Made by a program: the position numbers and the translations under genes. A stretch of DNA of 64,000 nt from Diaporthe sp. PMI_573 (lineage: Eukaryota; Ascomycota; Sordariomycetes; Diaporthales; Diaporthaceae). This document shows, in pieces, positions 11,063 to 22,588 of the stretch; position 1 is the stretch's first letter, and each line of letters begins with the position of its first letter. Below the pieces are notes generated by a model. The model did not search any database and had not been told where the DNA came from. It saw nothing but the letters and a program-made list of their open reading frames with translations. The stretch is from the NCBI GenBank assembly GCA_021399435.1, contig JAJTUP010000008.1:992001-1056000 (forward strand). The letters are read 5' to 3'.

Positions 11063-12732
11063 ATGTCTTTGTCATTCAGCAGCAGCCCTGCGAGAATGGT
11101 CGCCTTCGTGGTCGCCATGATGGGCGTCCTCGTCGAGCCCCACATGATCATGGCAACTCCGAAGCCGTACGGAAACCCTGACAACTCTCCTCTGACTTCA
11201 AACAACTACCCCTGCAAGGTCACCAGCGACCCGGCCACTTTCTACAAGACCGATGGGATCATCGATCAAAACTCCATGGTGGCTGGTGAGAAGCAGTCCC
11301 TGTCCTTCTCTGTAAGTAGTGCCCCTAAACCTAAAACCAATCCTGCTCCCCGTCGTTTCCTCCCTGCCTTGGTGTCTGTTTGAAAGAAAACAAAGAATTT
11401 GTCGCTAACTCGAAACCAGGGTTCTGCCGTCCATGGAGGAGGTTCTTGTCAGCTGGCCCTCACTTCTGACATGCAGCCATCTGCGAACACCTCCTGGAGA
11501 GTCCTTCTAAGCATCGAGTCTGGCTGTCCCAGCAAGGACGGCAGCGGCCCCAGCACCTATGACTGGACCCTGCCGGCGGATCTGGCGCCGGGCCACTACA
11601 GCTTTGCATGGACCTGGTAAGTTGTTCTCATTTGTGACACGAACGGAATCCTTGAAGCTCAAGACAGAATATTAACCACCCGCCTCGCAGGATCTCCAAG
11701 CTGGCAGGTCAGCCTGAGTACTACATGAACTGCGCCCCCATCGCCGTCACCGCTGCCAAGGCGAAGCGTGACAACGAGGGTGTCTCCCTACTCCCCAGGG
11801 CCGATTCCTACCCCGAGCTTTTCGTTGGCAACCTTGCCGAGATCAACTCTTGCAAATCCTCACCAAGCTCAGACCCCTTGTATCCGGACCCGGGACAAAA
11901 CGTCGAGAAGCTTCTTGAAGGCGCTTCCCCTGCTTTCTCATCAATCTCAGGCAGCGGCTGCGTCCCTGCCGGACAGACCGAGGGCGCTGGTCCCCTTCCT
12001 ACTGCCACGGCCGGCGACACGGGCGGAGCCGCGGCGGGAACCACCTCAGCCGCCAGCGCGAGCGCGACTGCTTCCTCGGCCAGCCCCAACCCCGGCGCTG
12101 GGTCTCCCTCGGGCGGCGTCTTCGCGACTACTGGTGGTGGTGGAGCCTCGGGCACCGCGGCCGCGCCCACCACGCTGTCGACCAGCACCACGCCACCCCG
12201 GGCGAGTTCCGTCTACGTTAGTCCCGTGACGCCTGCCCCGGCGGCATCCTCGACCTCGGCCTCGGAGCACTCCGGATCGGCGAGCGAATCGACGGCAGCT
12301 GAGACCGAAACCGCTTCTATGACTGCACCTACTGCTACCGAGTCCGCTGCTTCTTCATCTGCCGCTGTGTCGACCTCGGCAGACTCGTCCGCAACCGCAA
12401 CCGCTTCCGCGACAACCAAGCCGGCCCCGTCCGCGACCCTCTCCCCGACTGGCGGCGGCTCAGGCTCAGGCAACTCGACTGGCTCGGACGGCGGTTCTTC
12501 TTCCGCCAAGTCGGGCCCCTGCACGTCCGAGGGTATGTTCAACTGCATCGGCACACAGTACCAGCAGTGCGCGTCCGGCGCGTGGACCGCGATGAAGGCC
12601 CTGCCCGGCGGCACGACCTGCCAGCAGGGAGAGTCGGAGAACCTGTGGGCGCGCGACGCCGATGCCGCTCGCCCCAACAAGGTCCGCAAGCTGCGTTGGG
12701 CTGGCAAGCGGTGGGTCGACCGGGCCGCCTAA
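11063..12732 (+). CDS. Secreted AA11-like lytic polysaccharide monooxygenase with C-terminal Cys module
   Basis: Three exons, 11063-11311, 11420-11616 and 11691-12732, give 495 residues. A hydrophobic leader (about residues 12-24) precedes His27, which begins HMIMATPKPYG, the typical mature AA11 start. The second copper-brace histidine is His88 in VHGGGSCQ, 61 residues later, and WTWISK...PEYYMNCA follows, matching the end of the catalytic domain. AA11 enzymes oxidatively cleave chitin. A long Ser/Thr/Ala/Gly-rich linker (about residues 250-420) leads to a small Cys module, C-T-S-E-G-M-F-N-C...QQCASGAW, resembling the X278 module found on AA11 enzymes. The tail is basic. The residue before His27 is Pro, which is unusual for signal peptidase. 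The ATG sits in CAAAATGTC after a CT-rich leader. An alternative start at Met12 (11096) would give a shorter leader. Confidence 0.85.
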
Positions 12733-14011
12733 TTTCGTGGCCGGTGTGATTAGGAAAGAAAAAGTCCCGTCGGTGCGTGGTTCAGAAGGGCTGTCTGTAG
12801 ATAGCAAGCCGAGGCAACAGGACGTCCCACGATATTTGGTGTCTGCCCCAGGTAGATAAGGTCCTTTAGACATTCGCCGGTCGGTGTCTTTTCTCCTTGT
12901 TCATAATTTGATTCTGGCGTTACGGCTCGGAAGGGAAGGGACCTGGCATGGTGGATGACGAATCGATACCCCTTTTGATGACCAAGACCAAACTCATTCC
13001 CATCGCTGTTGCATTCTCTGTGAACCCATCATGTCCGCTCTATTAATACCGGTGATTGTGTTCTCTATACTATTCTTGGCTTGGGCTTTAAAAAGAAATT
13101 CAGCACGACTTTCTTGCTTAACACACGCACACAAGGCGAAGTCTACCCGCGGACTCCAGACTGTTGACTGAACGTCAGCCGAAGATGCAATCGTTTCCAT
13201 AACAGCTGCTCAAGGGTGATGACGGAAGCCCATTTGTTTGCCATTATGCGACCATGATGTGTCTCCATGGACGGCACCTGGGGGGTTTTGCCTTCTGTCT
13301 GATACACATACTGACCTTCCGCAGTCGCCAGATTGTGCTCACTGCTGATAACTAAGACCTGGAGATCCACCTCGCAAATAATCTGACTGCTGATGTATGC
13401 ATACTAGGAAGGTTACATTGTGCATGCATTCAGATACCGCCAAGTCCACAGCTGTCTGGTCTCGCCAACTCATCACATCCCTCCGCCTCCCGAACGAAGA
13501 GAGGGGTTGGAGTTGCCCGTTTCCTTCTCTCTGGACTGCCGTTGATGGTCCGATAAACTTGGCAAGTCAGTGTGTGGAACGATCACCAAGGTCGAAGTCT
13601 CAAGTGCTGATGTAGATCACTACTCAACCAAGTGTGACCGACCCCTCGACAACTGCAGCGCTTGGCGATGGCAATCAGGCAAACATCCTATTCGCGCAAG
13701 ACAATGGAGACCATACCGACGCACTCAACTTCCCCGCCTCATCTAAGCTGTGTAACGTGGATGCTGACATGCGGGCCAAACCAAATCACCCGCACGTTAT
13801 GTCCGTGGTTATCAAGTGGCAGTCAAGCTTGGCCCAAAGCTGGTCATGCCGGTGTCATATAGAGGGAGCCTGTAGAGTCGGGTACACCTCGGTATTCAAC
13901 ATATAATATATGCCGGCAGGCTGTTCGTGACTGGGTCTTAATTCGTGCCGTTATTCTAGATAATTCCCACGTTCTCCGTGGCACCATAGATTTTGGCTGC
14001 ATGTTTTGATC
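12733..14011. other. Intergenic region, about 1.3 kb
   Basis: No coding sequence is supported. A TATA-like stretch at about 13898-13911 (acatataatatatgcc) lies about 100 nt before the start codon of the following permease gene and is the best promoter candidate here. Confidence 0.5.
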
Positions 14012-16363
14012 ATGGACAGCTCGAACGAAAAGTATTCATCAGTCGCCGAAGAGAAGGCATCAAGTCAGGGGCTTGAGACATGGCTCACATCAACCACTGG
14101 CCGCGAGGTCGTCTCGGAGACCACCAGTCTCAGCGACAAAGACGAAGCCTTCGAGTTCTTGCGGAACAGTCCCCGCCGTGCGGAACTGTTGGCAGAAGGC
14201 CAGGCTATTCTGAATGACCCCATCAAGTACAAGAGACTCCTCCGCAAAATCGACTTCACTATCATACCCCTTTTGGCGCTCACCTATTTTCTCCAAGCGC
14301 TGGATAAGACAACACTTGAGGTAAGCCACTCTTCAGAGCCAAAATTCAAGGGCCCAGCATCTCACATTCCAACAGTACACTGCGGTCATGGGCATTCGGG
14401 AAGACACCCACCTGGTAGGGCAACAGTACTCTTACCTAGGCATGTTCTTCTGGGTCGGCTTCCTCGCCCTCGAGCTCCCGACCCAGCTGATGGCACAACA
14501 CGTCTCCCGGCTTGGTCTGTACCTGGGGGTCAATATTATCCTGTGGGGCATCACGGTGGCCTGTCACGCCGCGTGCACTACTTACGCCGGGCTGGCCGTG
14601 TGCCGCGCCTTGTTGGGCGCGTTCGAGTCCTGCGTCGCGCCGATCCTCGTGTTCATCGTTGCCATGGTACGCGGCCATTGTTCCCTGCTCTCCCTTCCTG
14701 AATTCATCATACTGACAGAGTAACAGTGGTACAAAAAGGCAGAACAGGGCAGGAGGGTGTCATGGCATCACGTCATGGCAAATTTTAGCATGATGGTCGG
14801 CGGCAGTGTCTCTTACGGCGTCTCTTTCATTGAGAGCGGGTTCGCGGTATGGAGGATCTTCTTCCTCGTCATAGGACTTCTAACAATTTGTTCTGGCGTG
14901 ATCATATGCCTACTTCTTCCAGATTCCCGTCAGTACCACTCTTCCCCTTTTATCGGTCCCCGTCTTTCATGTTCTGGAATTTTCCAGAACGCATTACTTT
15001 AGGATCCGTAGCAGGTGACTAACATGTACAAGCGGTCCGGGCGAAACGGTTCACCGAGGCGGAAAAGGCCGCCGTCTTGTTGCGGATCAAGGACAACCAA
15101 AGCGGAACTCAGAACGCCAAGATCAAGAAGCCGCAAGTAATCGAGGCTCTGAAGGATGGTCGTGTTCTGCTGGTCGCGTTCACCACGCTGCTTATTTCCG
15201 TACCTGCCGGAGGTCTAAGTACTTGTATGTTGACTTCATAATACCCTACAGTTTCAATTTTCCAACTTCCTTGTGTCCCTGAGTTTGACGAGTCTTTCAT
15301 CTCGTTTGACCAATTCTGACTCCTGACCTTGCAGTTGGTACAATTCTTACCGTGTCTTTTGGTTATACACATCAACAAGCATTGATATTCGCAGTCCCCA
15401 TGGGATTCATCGGTATTTGCGTCGTTCTTTTGAACGGGTTCTTGTCTGATAAGGTATATAAACCCATTCCGCGCCATTATCTTAGCGGTGACTACTCCCA
15501 ACGCTGCTTTGAGTCGCTGCATGGCTGGGCCTTTCTACTTATGAGATTGTTGATAAAACGCTCTGGACGCTTAGAGAGAGAAAAAAGCATTTCCCCCCTT
15601 CCTTCACTGTCCTATTTGAAGAAGCCTACTCCAACCATTTTACCGACTCACTGCTGACTTGGATTTTCTTCGAAGTTTAACGACCGATCAACGTAAGTCC
15701 CTCCCACCTGCGAGGAAATTTCTGCACGGTCTAGCCTCTAATATCTATTGAGCAGGCTTATCATTGGATCTGCTCTTCCTGCTATCATGTCAGCCAGCTT
15801 CATGATCGGGTTTGACCCAGATGGCGTTCCTCTAAATAAGGCAGCTCTTCTTGCTGCAAGACTTTTCGGCGTAACCGCCAATTGCCTTCTCCCGATCTTG
15901 CTCGCTTGGAATGCCTCGTAAGTTCCAACCATTGGGTCCAGCACAGTGACAAGATCCTAACATATATATGCACAGGAACATTGCTGGACATACAAAGAAG
16001 GTCACAGCGAACATCCTAACTCTTATGCTTTTTGCTACTGGTGTGGGTCTTCCATTCTAGATGCGTGGCGTCTGTCTTTCCGCCGTCCTAATCCAACCAA
16101 ACTGCTAGAACATCCTCGGCACTCAAGCCTTCAGGGCTACCGAAGCACCAGCGTATACCTCAGGAAAGGCCACTATCATTGCATCTCTGTCGGCGACATG
16201 TTTTCTCGTTCTCATCCTGAGATACTGGAACAACCGTCTCAATAGGAAGAACGCTAAGTTTGTGGCGGGGCTTTCCGAGGCGGAGAGTGAAGACTTGCGC
16301 GCCAAATTGGCATTTGCCGATGCGTCTGATCGCCAGAATCCCTTCTTTGTTTACACTCACTAG
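14012..16363 (+). CDS. MFS transporter, Dal5/anion:cation symporter family
   Basis: Nine exons join cleanly: 14012-14320, 14376-14666, 14727-14928, 15033-15224, 15335-15453, 15676-15692, 15756-15917, 15976-16042 and 16109-16363. The sixth is only 17 nt. Family landmarks are KIDFTIIPLLALTYFLQALDKTTL (helix 1), REDTHLVGQQYSYLGMFFWVG, QLMAQHVSRLGLYLGVNIILWG, CRALLGAFESCVAPILV, WYKKAEQGRR, and the late NILGTQAFRATEAPAY with the terminal NPFFVYTH. These match the Dal5 group of plasma-membrane permeases, which import allantoate, nicotinate, small organic acids or peptides. Twelve helices are expected. The TTG six bases upstream is in frame, but the ATG at 14012 is the natural start. The gene converges on a secreted beta-helix protein, so a role in taking up breakdown products is possible but is inference. 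Confidence 0.88.
15676..15692 (+). other. 17-nt micro-exon of the Dal5-like permease
   Basis: Seventeen bases (TTT AAC GAC CGA TCA AC) lie between cgaag and gtaagt. Their inclusion keeps the frame between SDK at the end of exon 5 and LIIGSALPAIM in exon 7. The encoded FNDRST falls in the cytoplasmic loop before a helix, where relatives carry a short basic segment. Skipping it would shift the frame by 17 nt. Confidence 0.65.
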
Positions 16364-16803
16364 GTATACGATAGATTGACATTCGAGCTCTGGTCGGGAA
16401 TTCGCGAGCATGATTCGGAATTGTCAACAATGTCACAAGTCTTGATGAGGAACGCTAGACAAGGACTGGCAGCACTCGGCGATGAGAAAACGAGGGCGGG
16501 TTCCGATTCAGGCTTCAGCAGACAAGAGCCACGGGTGCACGTGTGGTCAACCCCTTTCAATATGGCACAAGAAAAGACGAACACATAAGCAAGGTTTGGT
16601 GAAGCCCGCATTATCGGCCCAAGTTCATTTTGAAACGTGGAATTGTTTATCAATGCCAAAAAGACACAAATTTTGGTAGTATAGAAGAGAATGACTTCGA
16701 GCCTAGCAAGACTCTGCTATTGCCACTTTTCCATTTATACAAGAGAACCCTACCTCGAAGGCTTTTGACGGCAGGGCTGAGAATGACCTGGATGTCTGCC
16801 CAT
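16364..16803. other. Convergent intergenic gap between permease and beta-helix gene
   Basis: This is 440 nt between two stop codons on opposite strands. Nothing but overlapping 3' flanks is seen; no hairpin or repeat stands out. Confidence 0.5.
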
Positions 16804-17965
16804 CTAGCAGATGTTCCTGGCACCGTTGCCCGAGAGTGTCCAGTTCGAGTTGTCAGCGCAAGGAGACTCACGGACCGTGGTGCCGTCCACCCGCAGCGTG
16901 ATCCACAAGTCGCGGGTGTTGGCGAACTCGGTGCGAGCCGAGACGCGGACCTCGCCTCCCCCGTTGACAGTTCCCCCTCGGATGGAGACGTTGTAGCAGT
17001 TCTCGATGAGGACGGCGTTGTTTCCGTTGTTGGCGAGATCGACGCTCTCGATGACCGCACCTCCGGACTCTGAGACACAGAAGACGCCACGGCCACCGCC
17101 GCGGGAGACGACCTTGGTAACGTAGACATTCGTGTTGTAGTTGCCGTTTGCGTTGCGACCGTTCTGGTTGGCAAAGCGGAGGGTTGCGTACCCGGTGCCG
17201 GCCCCAACGTTATTACCATCTACTAGGTTTACCTGCGCGTTCCTGGTGTTCTGCAGCAGCAGGCCGGACTCTCCGACGTCTCGGGCGATGACTTGGTCAA
17301 TCTTCAGACCATCGATGTTCCACGTCTCAACCGCGTGGCTGCCAGCACCAGTCACGCGAATGACGCCCATCTGTACGTTAGAGTTCGCAGCTTGGTCGCG
17401 GTCGAATCGGATACCCACTGGGTGGTTGTCAGCTCAAGTAAATTTACTTTGGGAAAGTTGAGAATGAAAAATGGACCGAAGGGTCGAGGTTTTGAGATGG
17501 TTAAGACCACTTACATCCGCCGCTGAGGTTCATGGTGATTTGTCCTAGTACCAGGTCGCGTGTGCCGTAGAAGCGCAAGCCAAAGTACGGGTTTCCGGTC
17601 ATAGTCAGATAAGGGATCTTGGTGCCCACGGTGTTCAGCACCTCAATGGCACCACGCCCGCCCCTGTTGCCGACATTGATGGTTCCGCAACCCTCAAAGG
17701 TCTTGCCACTTCCGATGGTGATCGTGTTGGCGCCAATGGAGCCCGAAGCGATAACAGAGACGCGCTGTCCGCTGCTGATCGAGTCGACCGCGGCCTGGAT
17801 GGCGGCACGGTAGTCTGAGCCCGAGTAGACTGTGCTTGAGCCCCTGGTGGCAGTGAAGGAACTGCCTGACCCAGTGACTCTAGCATCTGGGGTCCCGGCG
17901 CCACATTGAGCGTGGACGAGGGAGATCAGTGCGAGAACTGTCGTGAAGAGGAAGAACCGGGCCAT
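16804..17965 (-). CDS. Secreted right-handed beta-helix protein (pectin-lyase fold)
   Basis: Two exons, 17965-17515 and 17417-16804, give 354 residues. A clear signal peptide, MARFFLFTTVLALISLVHA, is cleaved before QCGAG. The remainder is built of short repetitive strands rich in Asn, Gly and Val, for example SGKTFEGCGTINVGN, GIEVLN-like turns, NIDGLKIDQVIARDVGESGLLLQNT and SVDLANNGNNAVLIENCYNVSIRGG. This is the spacing of parallel beta-helix (PbH1) repeats found in pectate or pectin lyases and polysaccharide epimerases. No definite catalytic motif of a specific PL or GH28 family could be identified, so substrate and chemistry are open. A TATA-like ATATATAT (18061-18070, read on the minus strand) lies about 100 nt before the ATG. 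The gene is convergent with the Dal5-like permease. Confidence 0.82.
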
Positions 17966-19950
17966 GGTGATGTTGTCTTTGCGCTGCTTGAAGATGAAGA
18001 CTCAGGGTGGTGTGGTCTGTCTACGGCATTTCGAAAAGCCGAATCGCTGAAGATCCCTTCTTACATATATATTCAGCCAGATGTAGACCGCTACGGTGTA
18101 TCCGCCGCTCACAGCGTGTGGGGACACACACGGGCCAAGAGCCTCTACAGAATTATTGTAGGGTAAATTATCTATACCGGAACCGATGATTCCGCAGCCT
18201 ACCATTGACGTTTTGTGGCCAAGCACTTGTAACCGACTTCTACTGTTTGACTTCGGTGTAAACCCATGCCTGCAATGTCCGCCAGACCAGGGCAACTCCA
18301 CTGCCAAGGACTCTCGTGTTGGGTGTCCAGCCGCACTCTTATATACTCGAGGCTCGCTAATCGGGACAGGTCACCCCGGGCAGGTCACGTCGTCGGGCTA
18401 GTAACATCGCATCTCCACTAGCTCGTGTTGGCACTGCTTATGCCTGCTGTGCTCGGCACGCGTATTGTCAGAATACTGACCGATCACAGGTGGAGTTTTC
18501 ACTCAAATTTGTGCCGCTGTCTTTCTTTTGCTGTCCAAAAGTGGACCAACCATTTCTCTGTTCGGTGAGGCGCTGGAAACAGTGGAGTGCCTGTCTGCAT
18601 TGTGCTCTGCACGTGGTGCACACATCGGTACTAGTTGTTGCAGAAGCCGGCAGTGAGGTGCAGCGAGGATATATGCCAAGGGCGGGATAAGCTCTGCTCC
18701 CCCTGAAATACACCAAGTAGGCGAAAGCCAAGACAAAAGTCAAATGAAGCTCACTTGACTCGGACTGCCTAACGTCAGCTCCGTGCCTACTTTGTCTAAA
18801 TACCGCGTTGTGACGTCTCGATCCGCGTCTAGACACAGAACACAATAGCCACGTTCTTGATATCGTCTTGCTCATCGTCTCGTCCACTACGTAATCTTCT
18901 CGGACTGGCGTCCCGAAGATCGATTCCCGTATCTCCTTAACTCTGTGTTATATAGTACTGATCTAGATCTATACCATCATCCCGGCTTCCCGTATTAACA
19001 CGCCGTCAACAGACTTATGTCAGGACGAGCTGGGTCCTCTGGGCTGCAACACCGGTAACAGGTGGATCGCGTCCAAACTTGCGCAAAGTAGTAGTGTGTG
19101 CATTCGTTTTCTTAATGTCATATGCTACTCATGAGCCCGTATCTCCTTTGGCTCGGTATACATTTAGCTGTTTCGCAAAAGACCATGAGCAAGACACTCT
19201 CCAGCTCGAGCAAAGATCAGGGCAGAACATTTACATAGTACGAGAAGAGCATAAGCAGGGAGAGCCGGAGCAAAGCTGGACGGGGCGATAGGCAGACGGA
19301 GCCAGGCTACTTTGGGTCCGGGTTGACATGTCATGACTGGTTGGGGGAAAGAGTTGTATCTCTGGCTGGATACCTAGTCACCAGACAAGTCTAGAAGAGT
19401 GGCATCCTGTCATTGTGACACTCACTCCTACTTCCATCCACAGCAGACTCAGGGGATCACTCAACTTGATACGAAAGGTACAGTGTTGGTGTTTACAACG
19501 CAATCGGCGCGTAAGCGCCTTTGGTTACAAGGGACTCATGAGAAGGAATCTTAGGAATGGACGTGAATAAAAGTGAGCCTTTAAGCCTCTGGGAATTCCA
19601 GGGCCTGTGATGGGCTTACACCTCCGAGCTCTCACTCATCCTTCCACTTTCGCATTGTGCCAGGCCATCCGTCCTCTTTGTTAAGGCTTCGGGCATAAGT
19701 CAAGACCGCAGAGAAGACAGTCTAACTCGCCGCAACTGCTAAACTTTTCATCTAAATGAGATTTACACACCGAGAAGTGCATCTCGCAGCCGAAGTTTCG
19801 CACCTAACTCTCCAGCACTGACTCCTGCAAGTGGAGATCGGCCGCTCAATGATAGGTGTCTGAGATATCAAGATCAAGAATAATCAGTAACATCACGATG
19901 TAGACAAGGTGAACTTTATGCATGGAGCATACCAGATATCTTGTGGGTCA
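17966..19950. other. Intergenic region, about 2 kb
   Basis: No reading frame here has recognisable domains or convincing splice structure. The first 100 nt hold the promoter of the beta-helix gene, read on the minus strand. No repeats or mobile-element ends were recognised. Confidence 0.5.
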
Positions 19951-20220
19951 CTATTCTCCGTTGTAGAGAGCACTTCGTTTCGACCGAGTGACCCTGTTCA
20001 TAGTTAAAATTCCACTGGTATCGCCGCGGCAGCCACCATGACGCACATTCTGCACCCAGCAGCACTTGTTGTTATCTAAGATCTGCAGTATCATACCGTC
20101 TCCAAAGAGCGGGTGATTGTTCTGGATGACGTGAACGCGTATGCAGGGTCGGACGCTGGTGTCGACTGAGGTCGCTGCGGTGATTAGTTGGAAAGCCTTC
20201 GTCGCTCTGAGGACGTACAT
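19951..20220 (-). CDS. Small Cys-containing hypothetical protein, possibly secreted
   Basis: The ATG at 20220 opens an 89-residue frame ending TAG at 19951-19953. Gene-like context supports it more than composition does. On the minus strand a TATA-like aatataaat (about 20361-20369) is followed by a CT-rich stretch and an A/C-rich leader before the ATG, as in small fungal genes. The product begins MYVLRATKAFQLITAATS, a weak signal-like stretch. It has four cysteines (Cys29, a Cys-Cys pair and one more in HGGC), with GDGMILQILDNN between them. The basic tail is SKRSALYNGE. The family is not recognised. It could be a small secreted, effector-like protein or a chance frame. The longer upstream GTG-initiated frame is disregarded. 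Confidence 0.4.
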   Translation of the reverse strand: MYVLRATKAFQLITAATSVDTSVRPCIRVHVIQNNHPLFGDGMILQILDNNKCCWVQNVRHGGCRGDTSGILTMNRVTRSKRSALYNGE

Positions 20221-22588
20221 CACGCGCGGCTTGCAATATTTTGAAGACACAAGCCTCGAGGATTTGTGGTGTTGATTCAGTTTGATAGAGTGAAGATGAC
20301 CGAAAGAGCTCAAAAGAGACGAACTCAGCCAGGAGCTCCCCTGGGATGACACGCCGATTTATATTAATCCTGGACCTCCATCAAGCCGACTTTATTCTAC
20401 AGCCTACTCCATTAGTTGTACGTGTAAACATTAAGTAACAACAAAATTCACTCAAGTACTGGCCTTCCAGCTCGCATGTCATTCGCCCTGCATTCAAACA
20501 TTATGCGTTGGATAATACAATCTGATTCAGCCCTCGCTATAAAATGCATCACTGACAAAATCAAGATTTCAGAATATTCTAGTTTCCCAGAATCAGCCGG
20601 GCCAAGAGGTAACAACTTGGAACAAGCCTTCCAAGCCGTGAGTGTCTTCCCAGCGAGAATTGGCGGTTGGCACACCCAAGTCCACGGCACAGAGGCATTG
20701 TAGAAATAGGCGGCGACCCCCTTGGAAAGGTTTGGATGACCTATTTGACAACACACTTCATATTTTACGAAAACGGCTCAGCAAGTTGCGCCCAACCTTC
20801 AAAGGAAGGATTTTCTTCGAGGCAACCGAATCGCTTCAATCGTTCAATATTTTAGGCTTGTAAGCATCAAGGCAAGGCGCTATCAAACTGCCCATGCAGA
20901 TTTTTATCCCAAGGCAATAAAAGCTGACGATCTCCTTGAACCACCCATGAGATCATTGTAGGAAAAGATGACCATTCCTTTTGAAGCATTGGCTGAACGA
21001 CGAGAGTATTCGGACACTCTGCGATTTTATTTCAGGAGACTAAGAGCCGTTGTGAGGGTTCAATGTTGGATTAAAGCTAAAGCATTGATTTACGGCCAGC
21101 CATCTCCTTCGCTAGAGCGTACTGCGCGGGAAGCAAGGATCGGCTTCCATCAGGGCTCCATATACAATTACTTGTTCAGTATAGATAGATACAAGAGTCC
21201 AAGACTAGGCACGGCTCAAAACTAAGATTTATAGCGCGAAATAGTGGCATCTAACAGAATACTGGTTTGCAGAAGTAGATTCGAAAGTCACTGTTTAAAA
21301 CCTTGCACAGCGAATCTCACTGTAACCGTCGACCAAGACACATTGTTCCTTGTCCTTATAGGACACTCATTGTCGTTCCAGCTTAGTAGAGCAACTCAAA
21401 GAATACAAATAGTCCATACAAGAGTCCAAGGGGGCAAAATTTGCAGAATGGTCATGTAGTAATAAGCTAGACAGCAGTGCATTGAACTTTAAAGGGACCT
21501 TGCTTTGCGAGCAAGCTGCTCTGAAAGCGGACTGGCCGTGTGTTGGCTGGTTGGGTGGACTGAAAGAGATCGCTGGGCAGGCCAAGCTCTGGGTGGCTCC
21601 AGAGGAGCTTGCTGAATGGCCCTACATTGGTTGATTCGTGGCACTTTGCCTGCCCATGCACAAAGTGATGCTGTCACGCCGCGGCGGGACGGGCTGGTGT
21701 GCTTTTAGCTCCACCATCGACAACACCGCTCGACACGGTCCAACACCTAGGCGATGGCACCATGGATTTGAATTATGATATACTTGATTCCCTTGCCTGA
21801 TTGGATGTATTCTGCTTCGGCGACGTCATGCTAACAGGATGGTTGGATTTTGGTGCTCGGATCCACAGTCCAGGGGTAAAATCCTCGATCAATGTTCGCT
21901 GGCCGTATATGGGATGGGATACCAGTGCACCTGGGAGTTGTATTCGCAGAGTTATGCAGTAAGCATATGGGGGTGAACATTGTTCATAAATACTTATACA
22001 GACAGATTAGCTGACGTGTTAACATAGGTACATCTTAGGGTGTTCAGGCGGCACAGGCACAAAAAGACACGGCACGCAAGGCCGGGCATTCCAGGCATTA
22101 GGCCAGTTGCACCACGACCGGTCTAGCAGACAAGACAATCCTACTTGGCGGGAGGTGCACAGCCCCCTCCGAATCCAGGTGTGATGGCTAGAATTGCCTT
22201 CGCAAACCGCAGTCCAAGGCCGTCCCAAGGAGGCCCCAGAGCCCCCAAGCGAGAGTCGTGCCAGGTTCCCGCGCTATCGTGCATCTGATAACGCCGCCGA
22301 GATCTTGGCTGACCACACGCCGCCAACCAGCGAGGCGCCAGAGGCTCAACAACCCGGTCGGCCAAGCCGTCCGCGTGATCTCTCGTTGGGTCGCCATGCC
22401 GTCAAGGCCGTTCGACAAGTGTATCGGGGAGGCGCAAGAAGCGGGGTGCCGCTTGCGGGTGGTGTAAGCCACGCGTTGGGAGGGACAGCCCTATAAAGCG
22501 GCAGGCCGTCCAGGCATTCGACGAGCGTATTCCGCCTCGGGCTGGCACAGGTCAAAACGTCTTGACGACGACAGACTCCTATACGTGA
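20221..22588. other. Intergenic region, about 2.4 kb
   Basis: Short overlapping frames only. From 22140 the DNA becomes GC-rich. The stretch near 22397-22425 resembles that at 22504-22531 (both contain gccgtc-agg-ttcgac-ag-gtat), a diverged short duplication. A TATA-like ctataaag at 22491-22498 lies about 95 nt before the start of the ATPase gene and is a plausible core promoter. Confidence 0.5.

Noticed and set aside
12213..12707. Long antisense and alternative frames over the LPMO linker
   Set aside because: They arise from the repetitive GC-rich Ser/Thr/Ala linker; no independent support.
22194..22496. 100-codon GC-rich frame before the ATPase gene
   Set aside because: Composition is that of promoter DNA, it overlaps equally open frames on the other strand and a diverged short duplication, and it ends at the ATPase TATA-like box.
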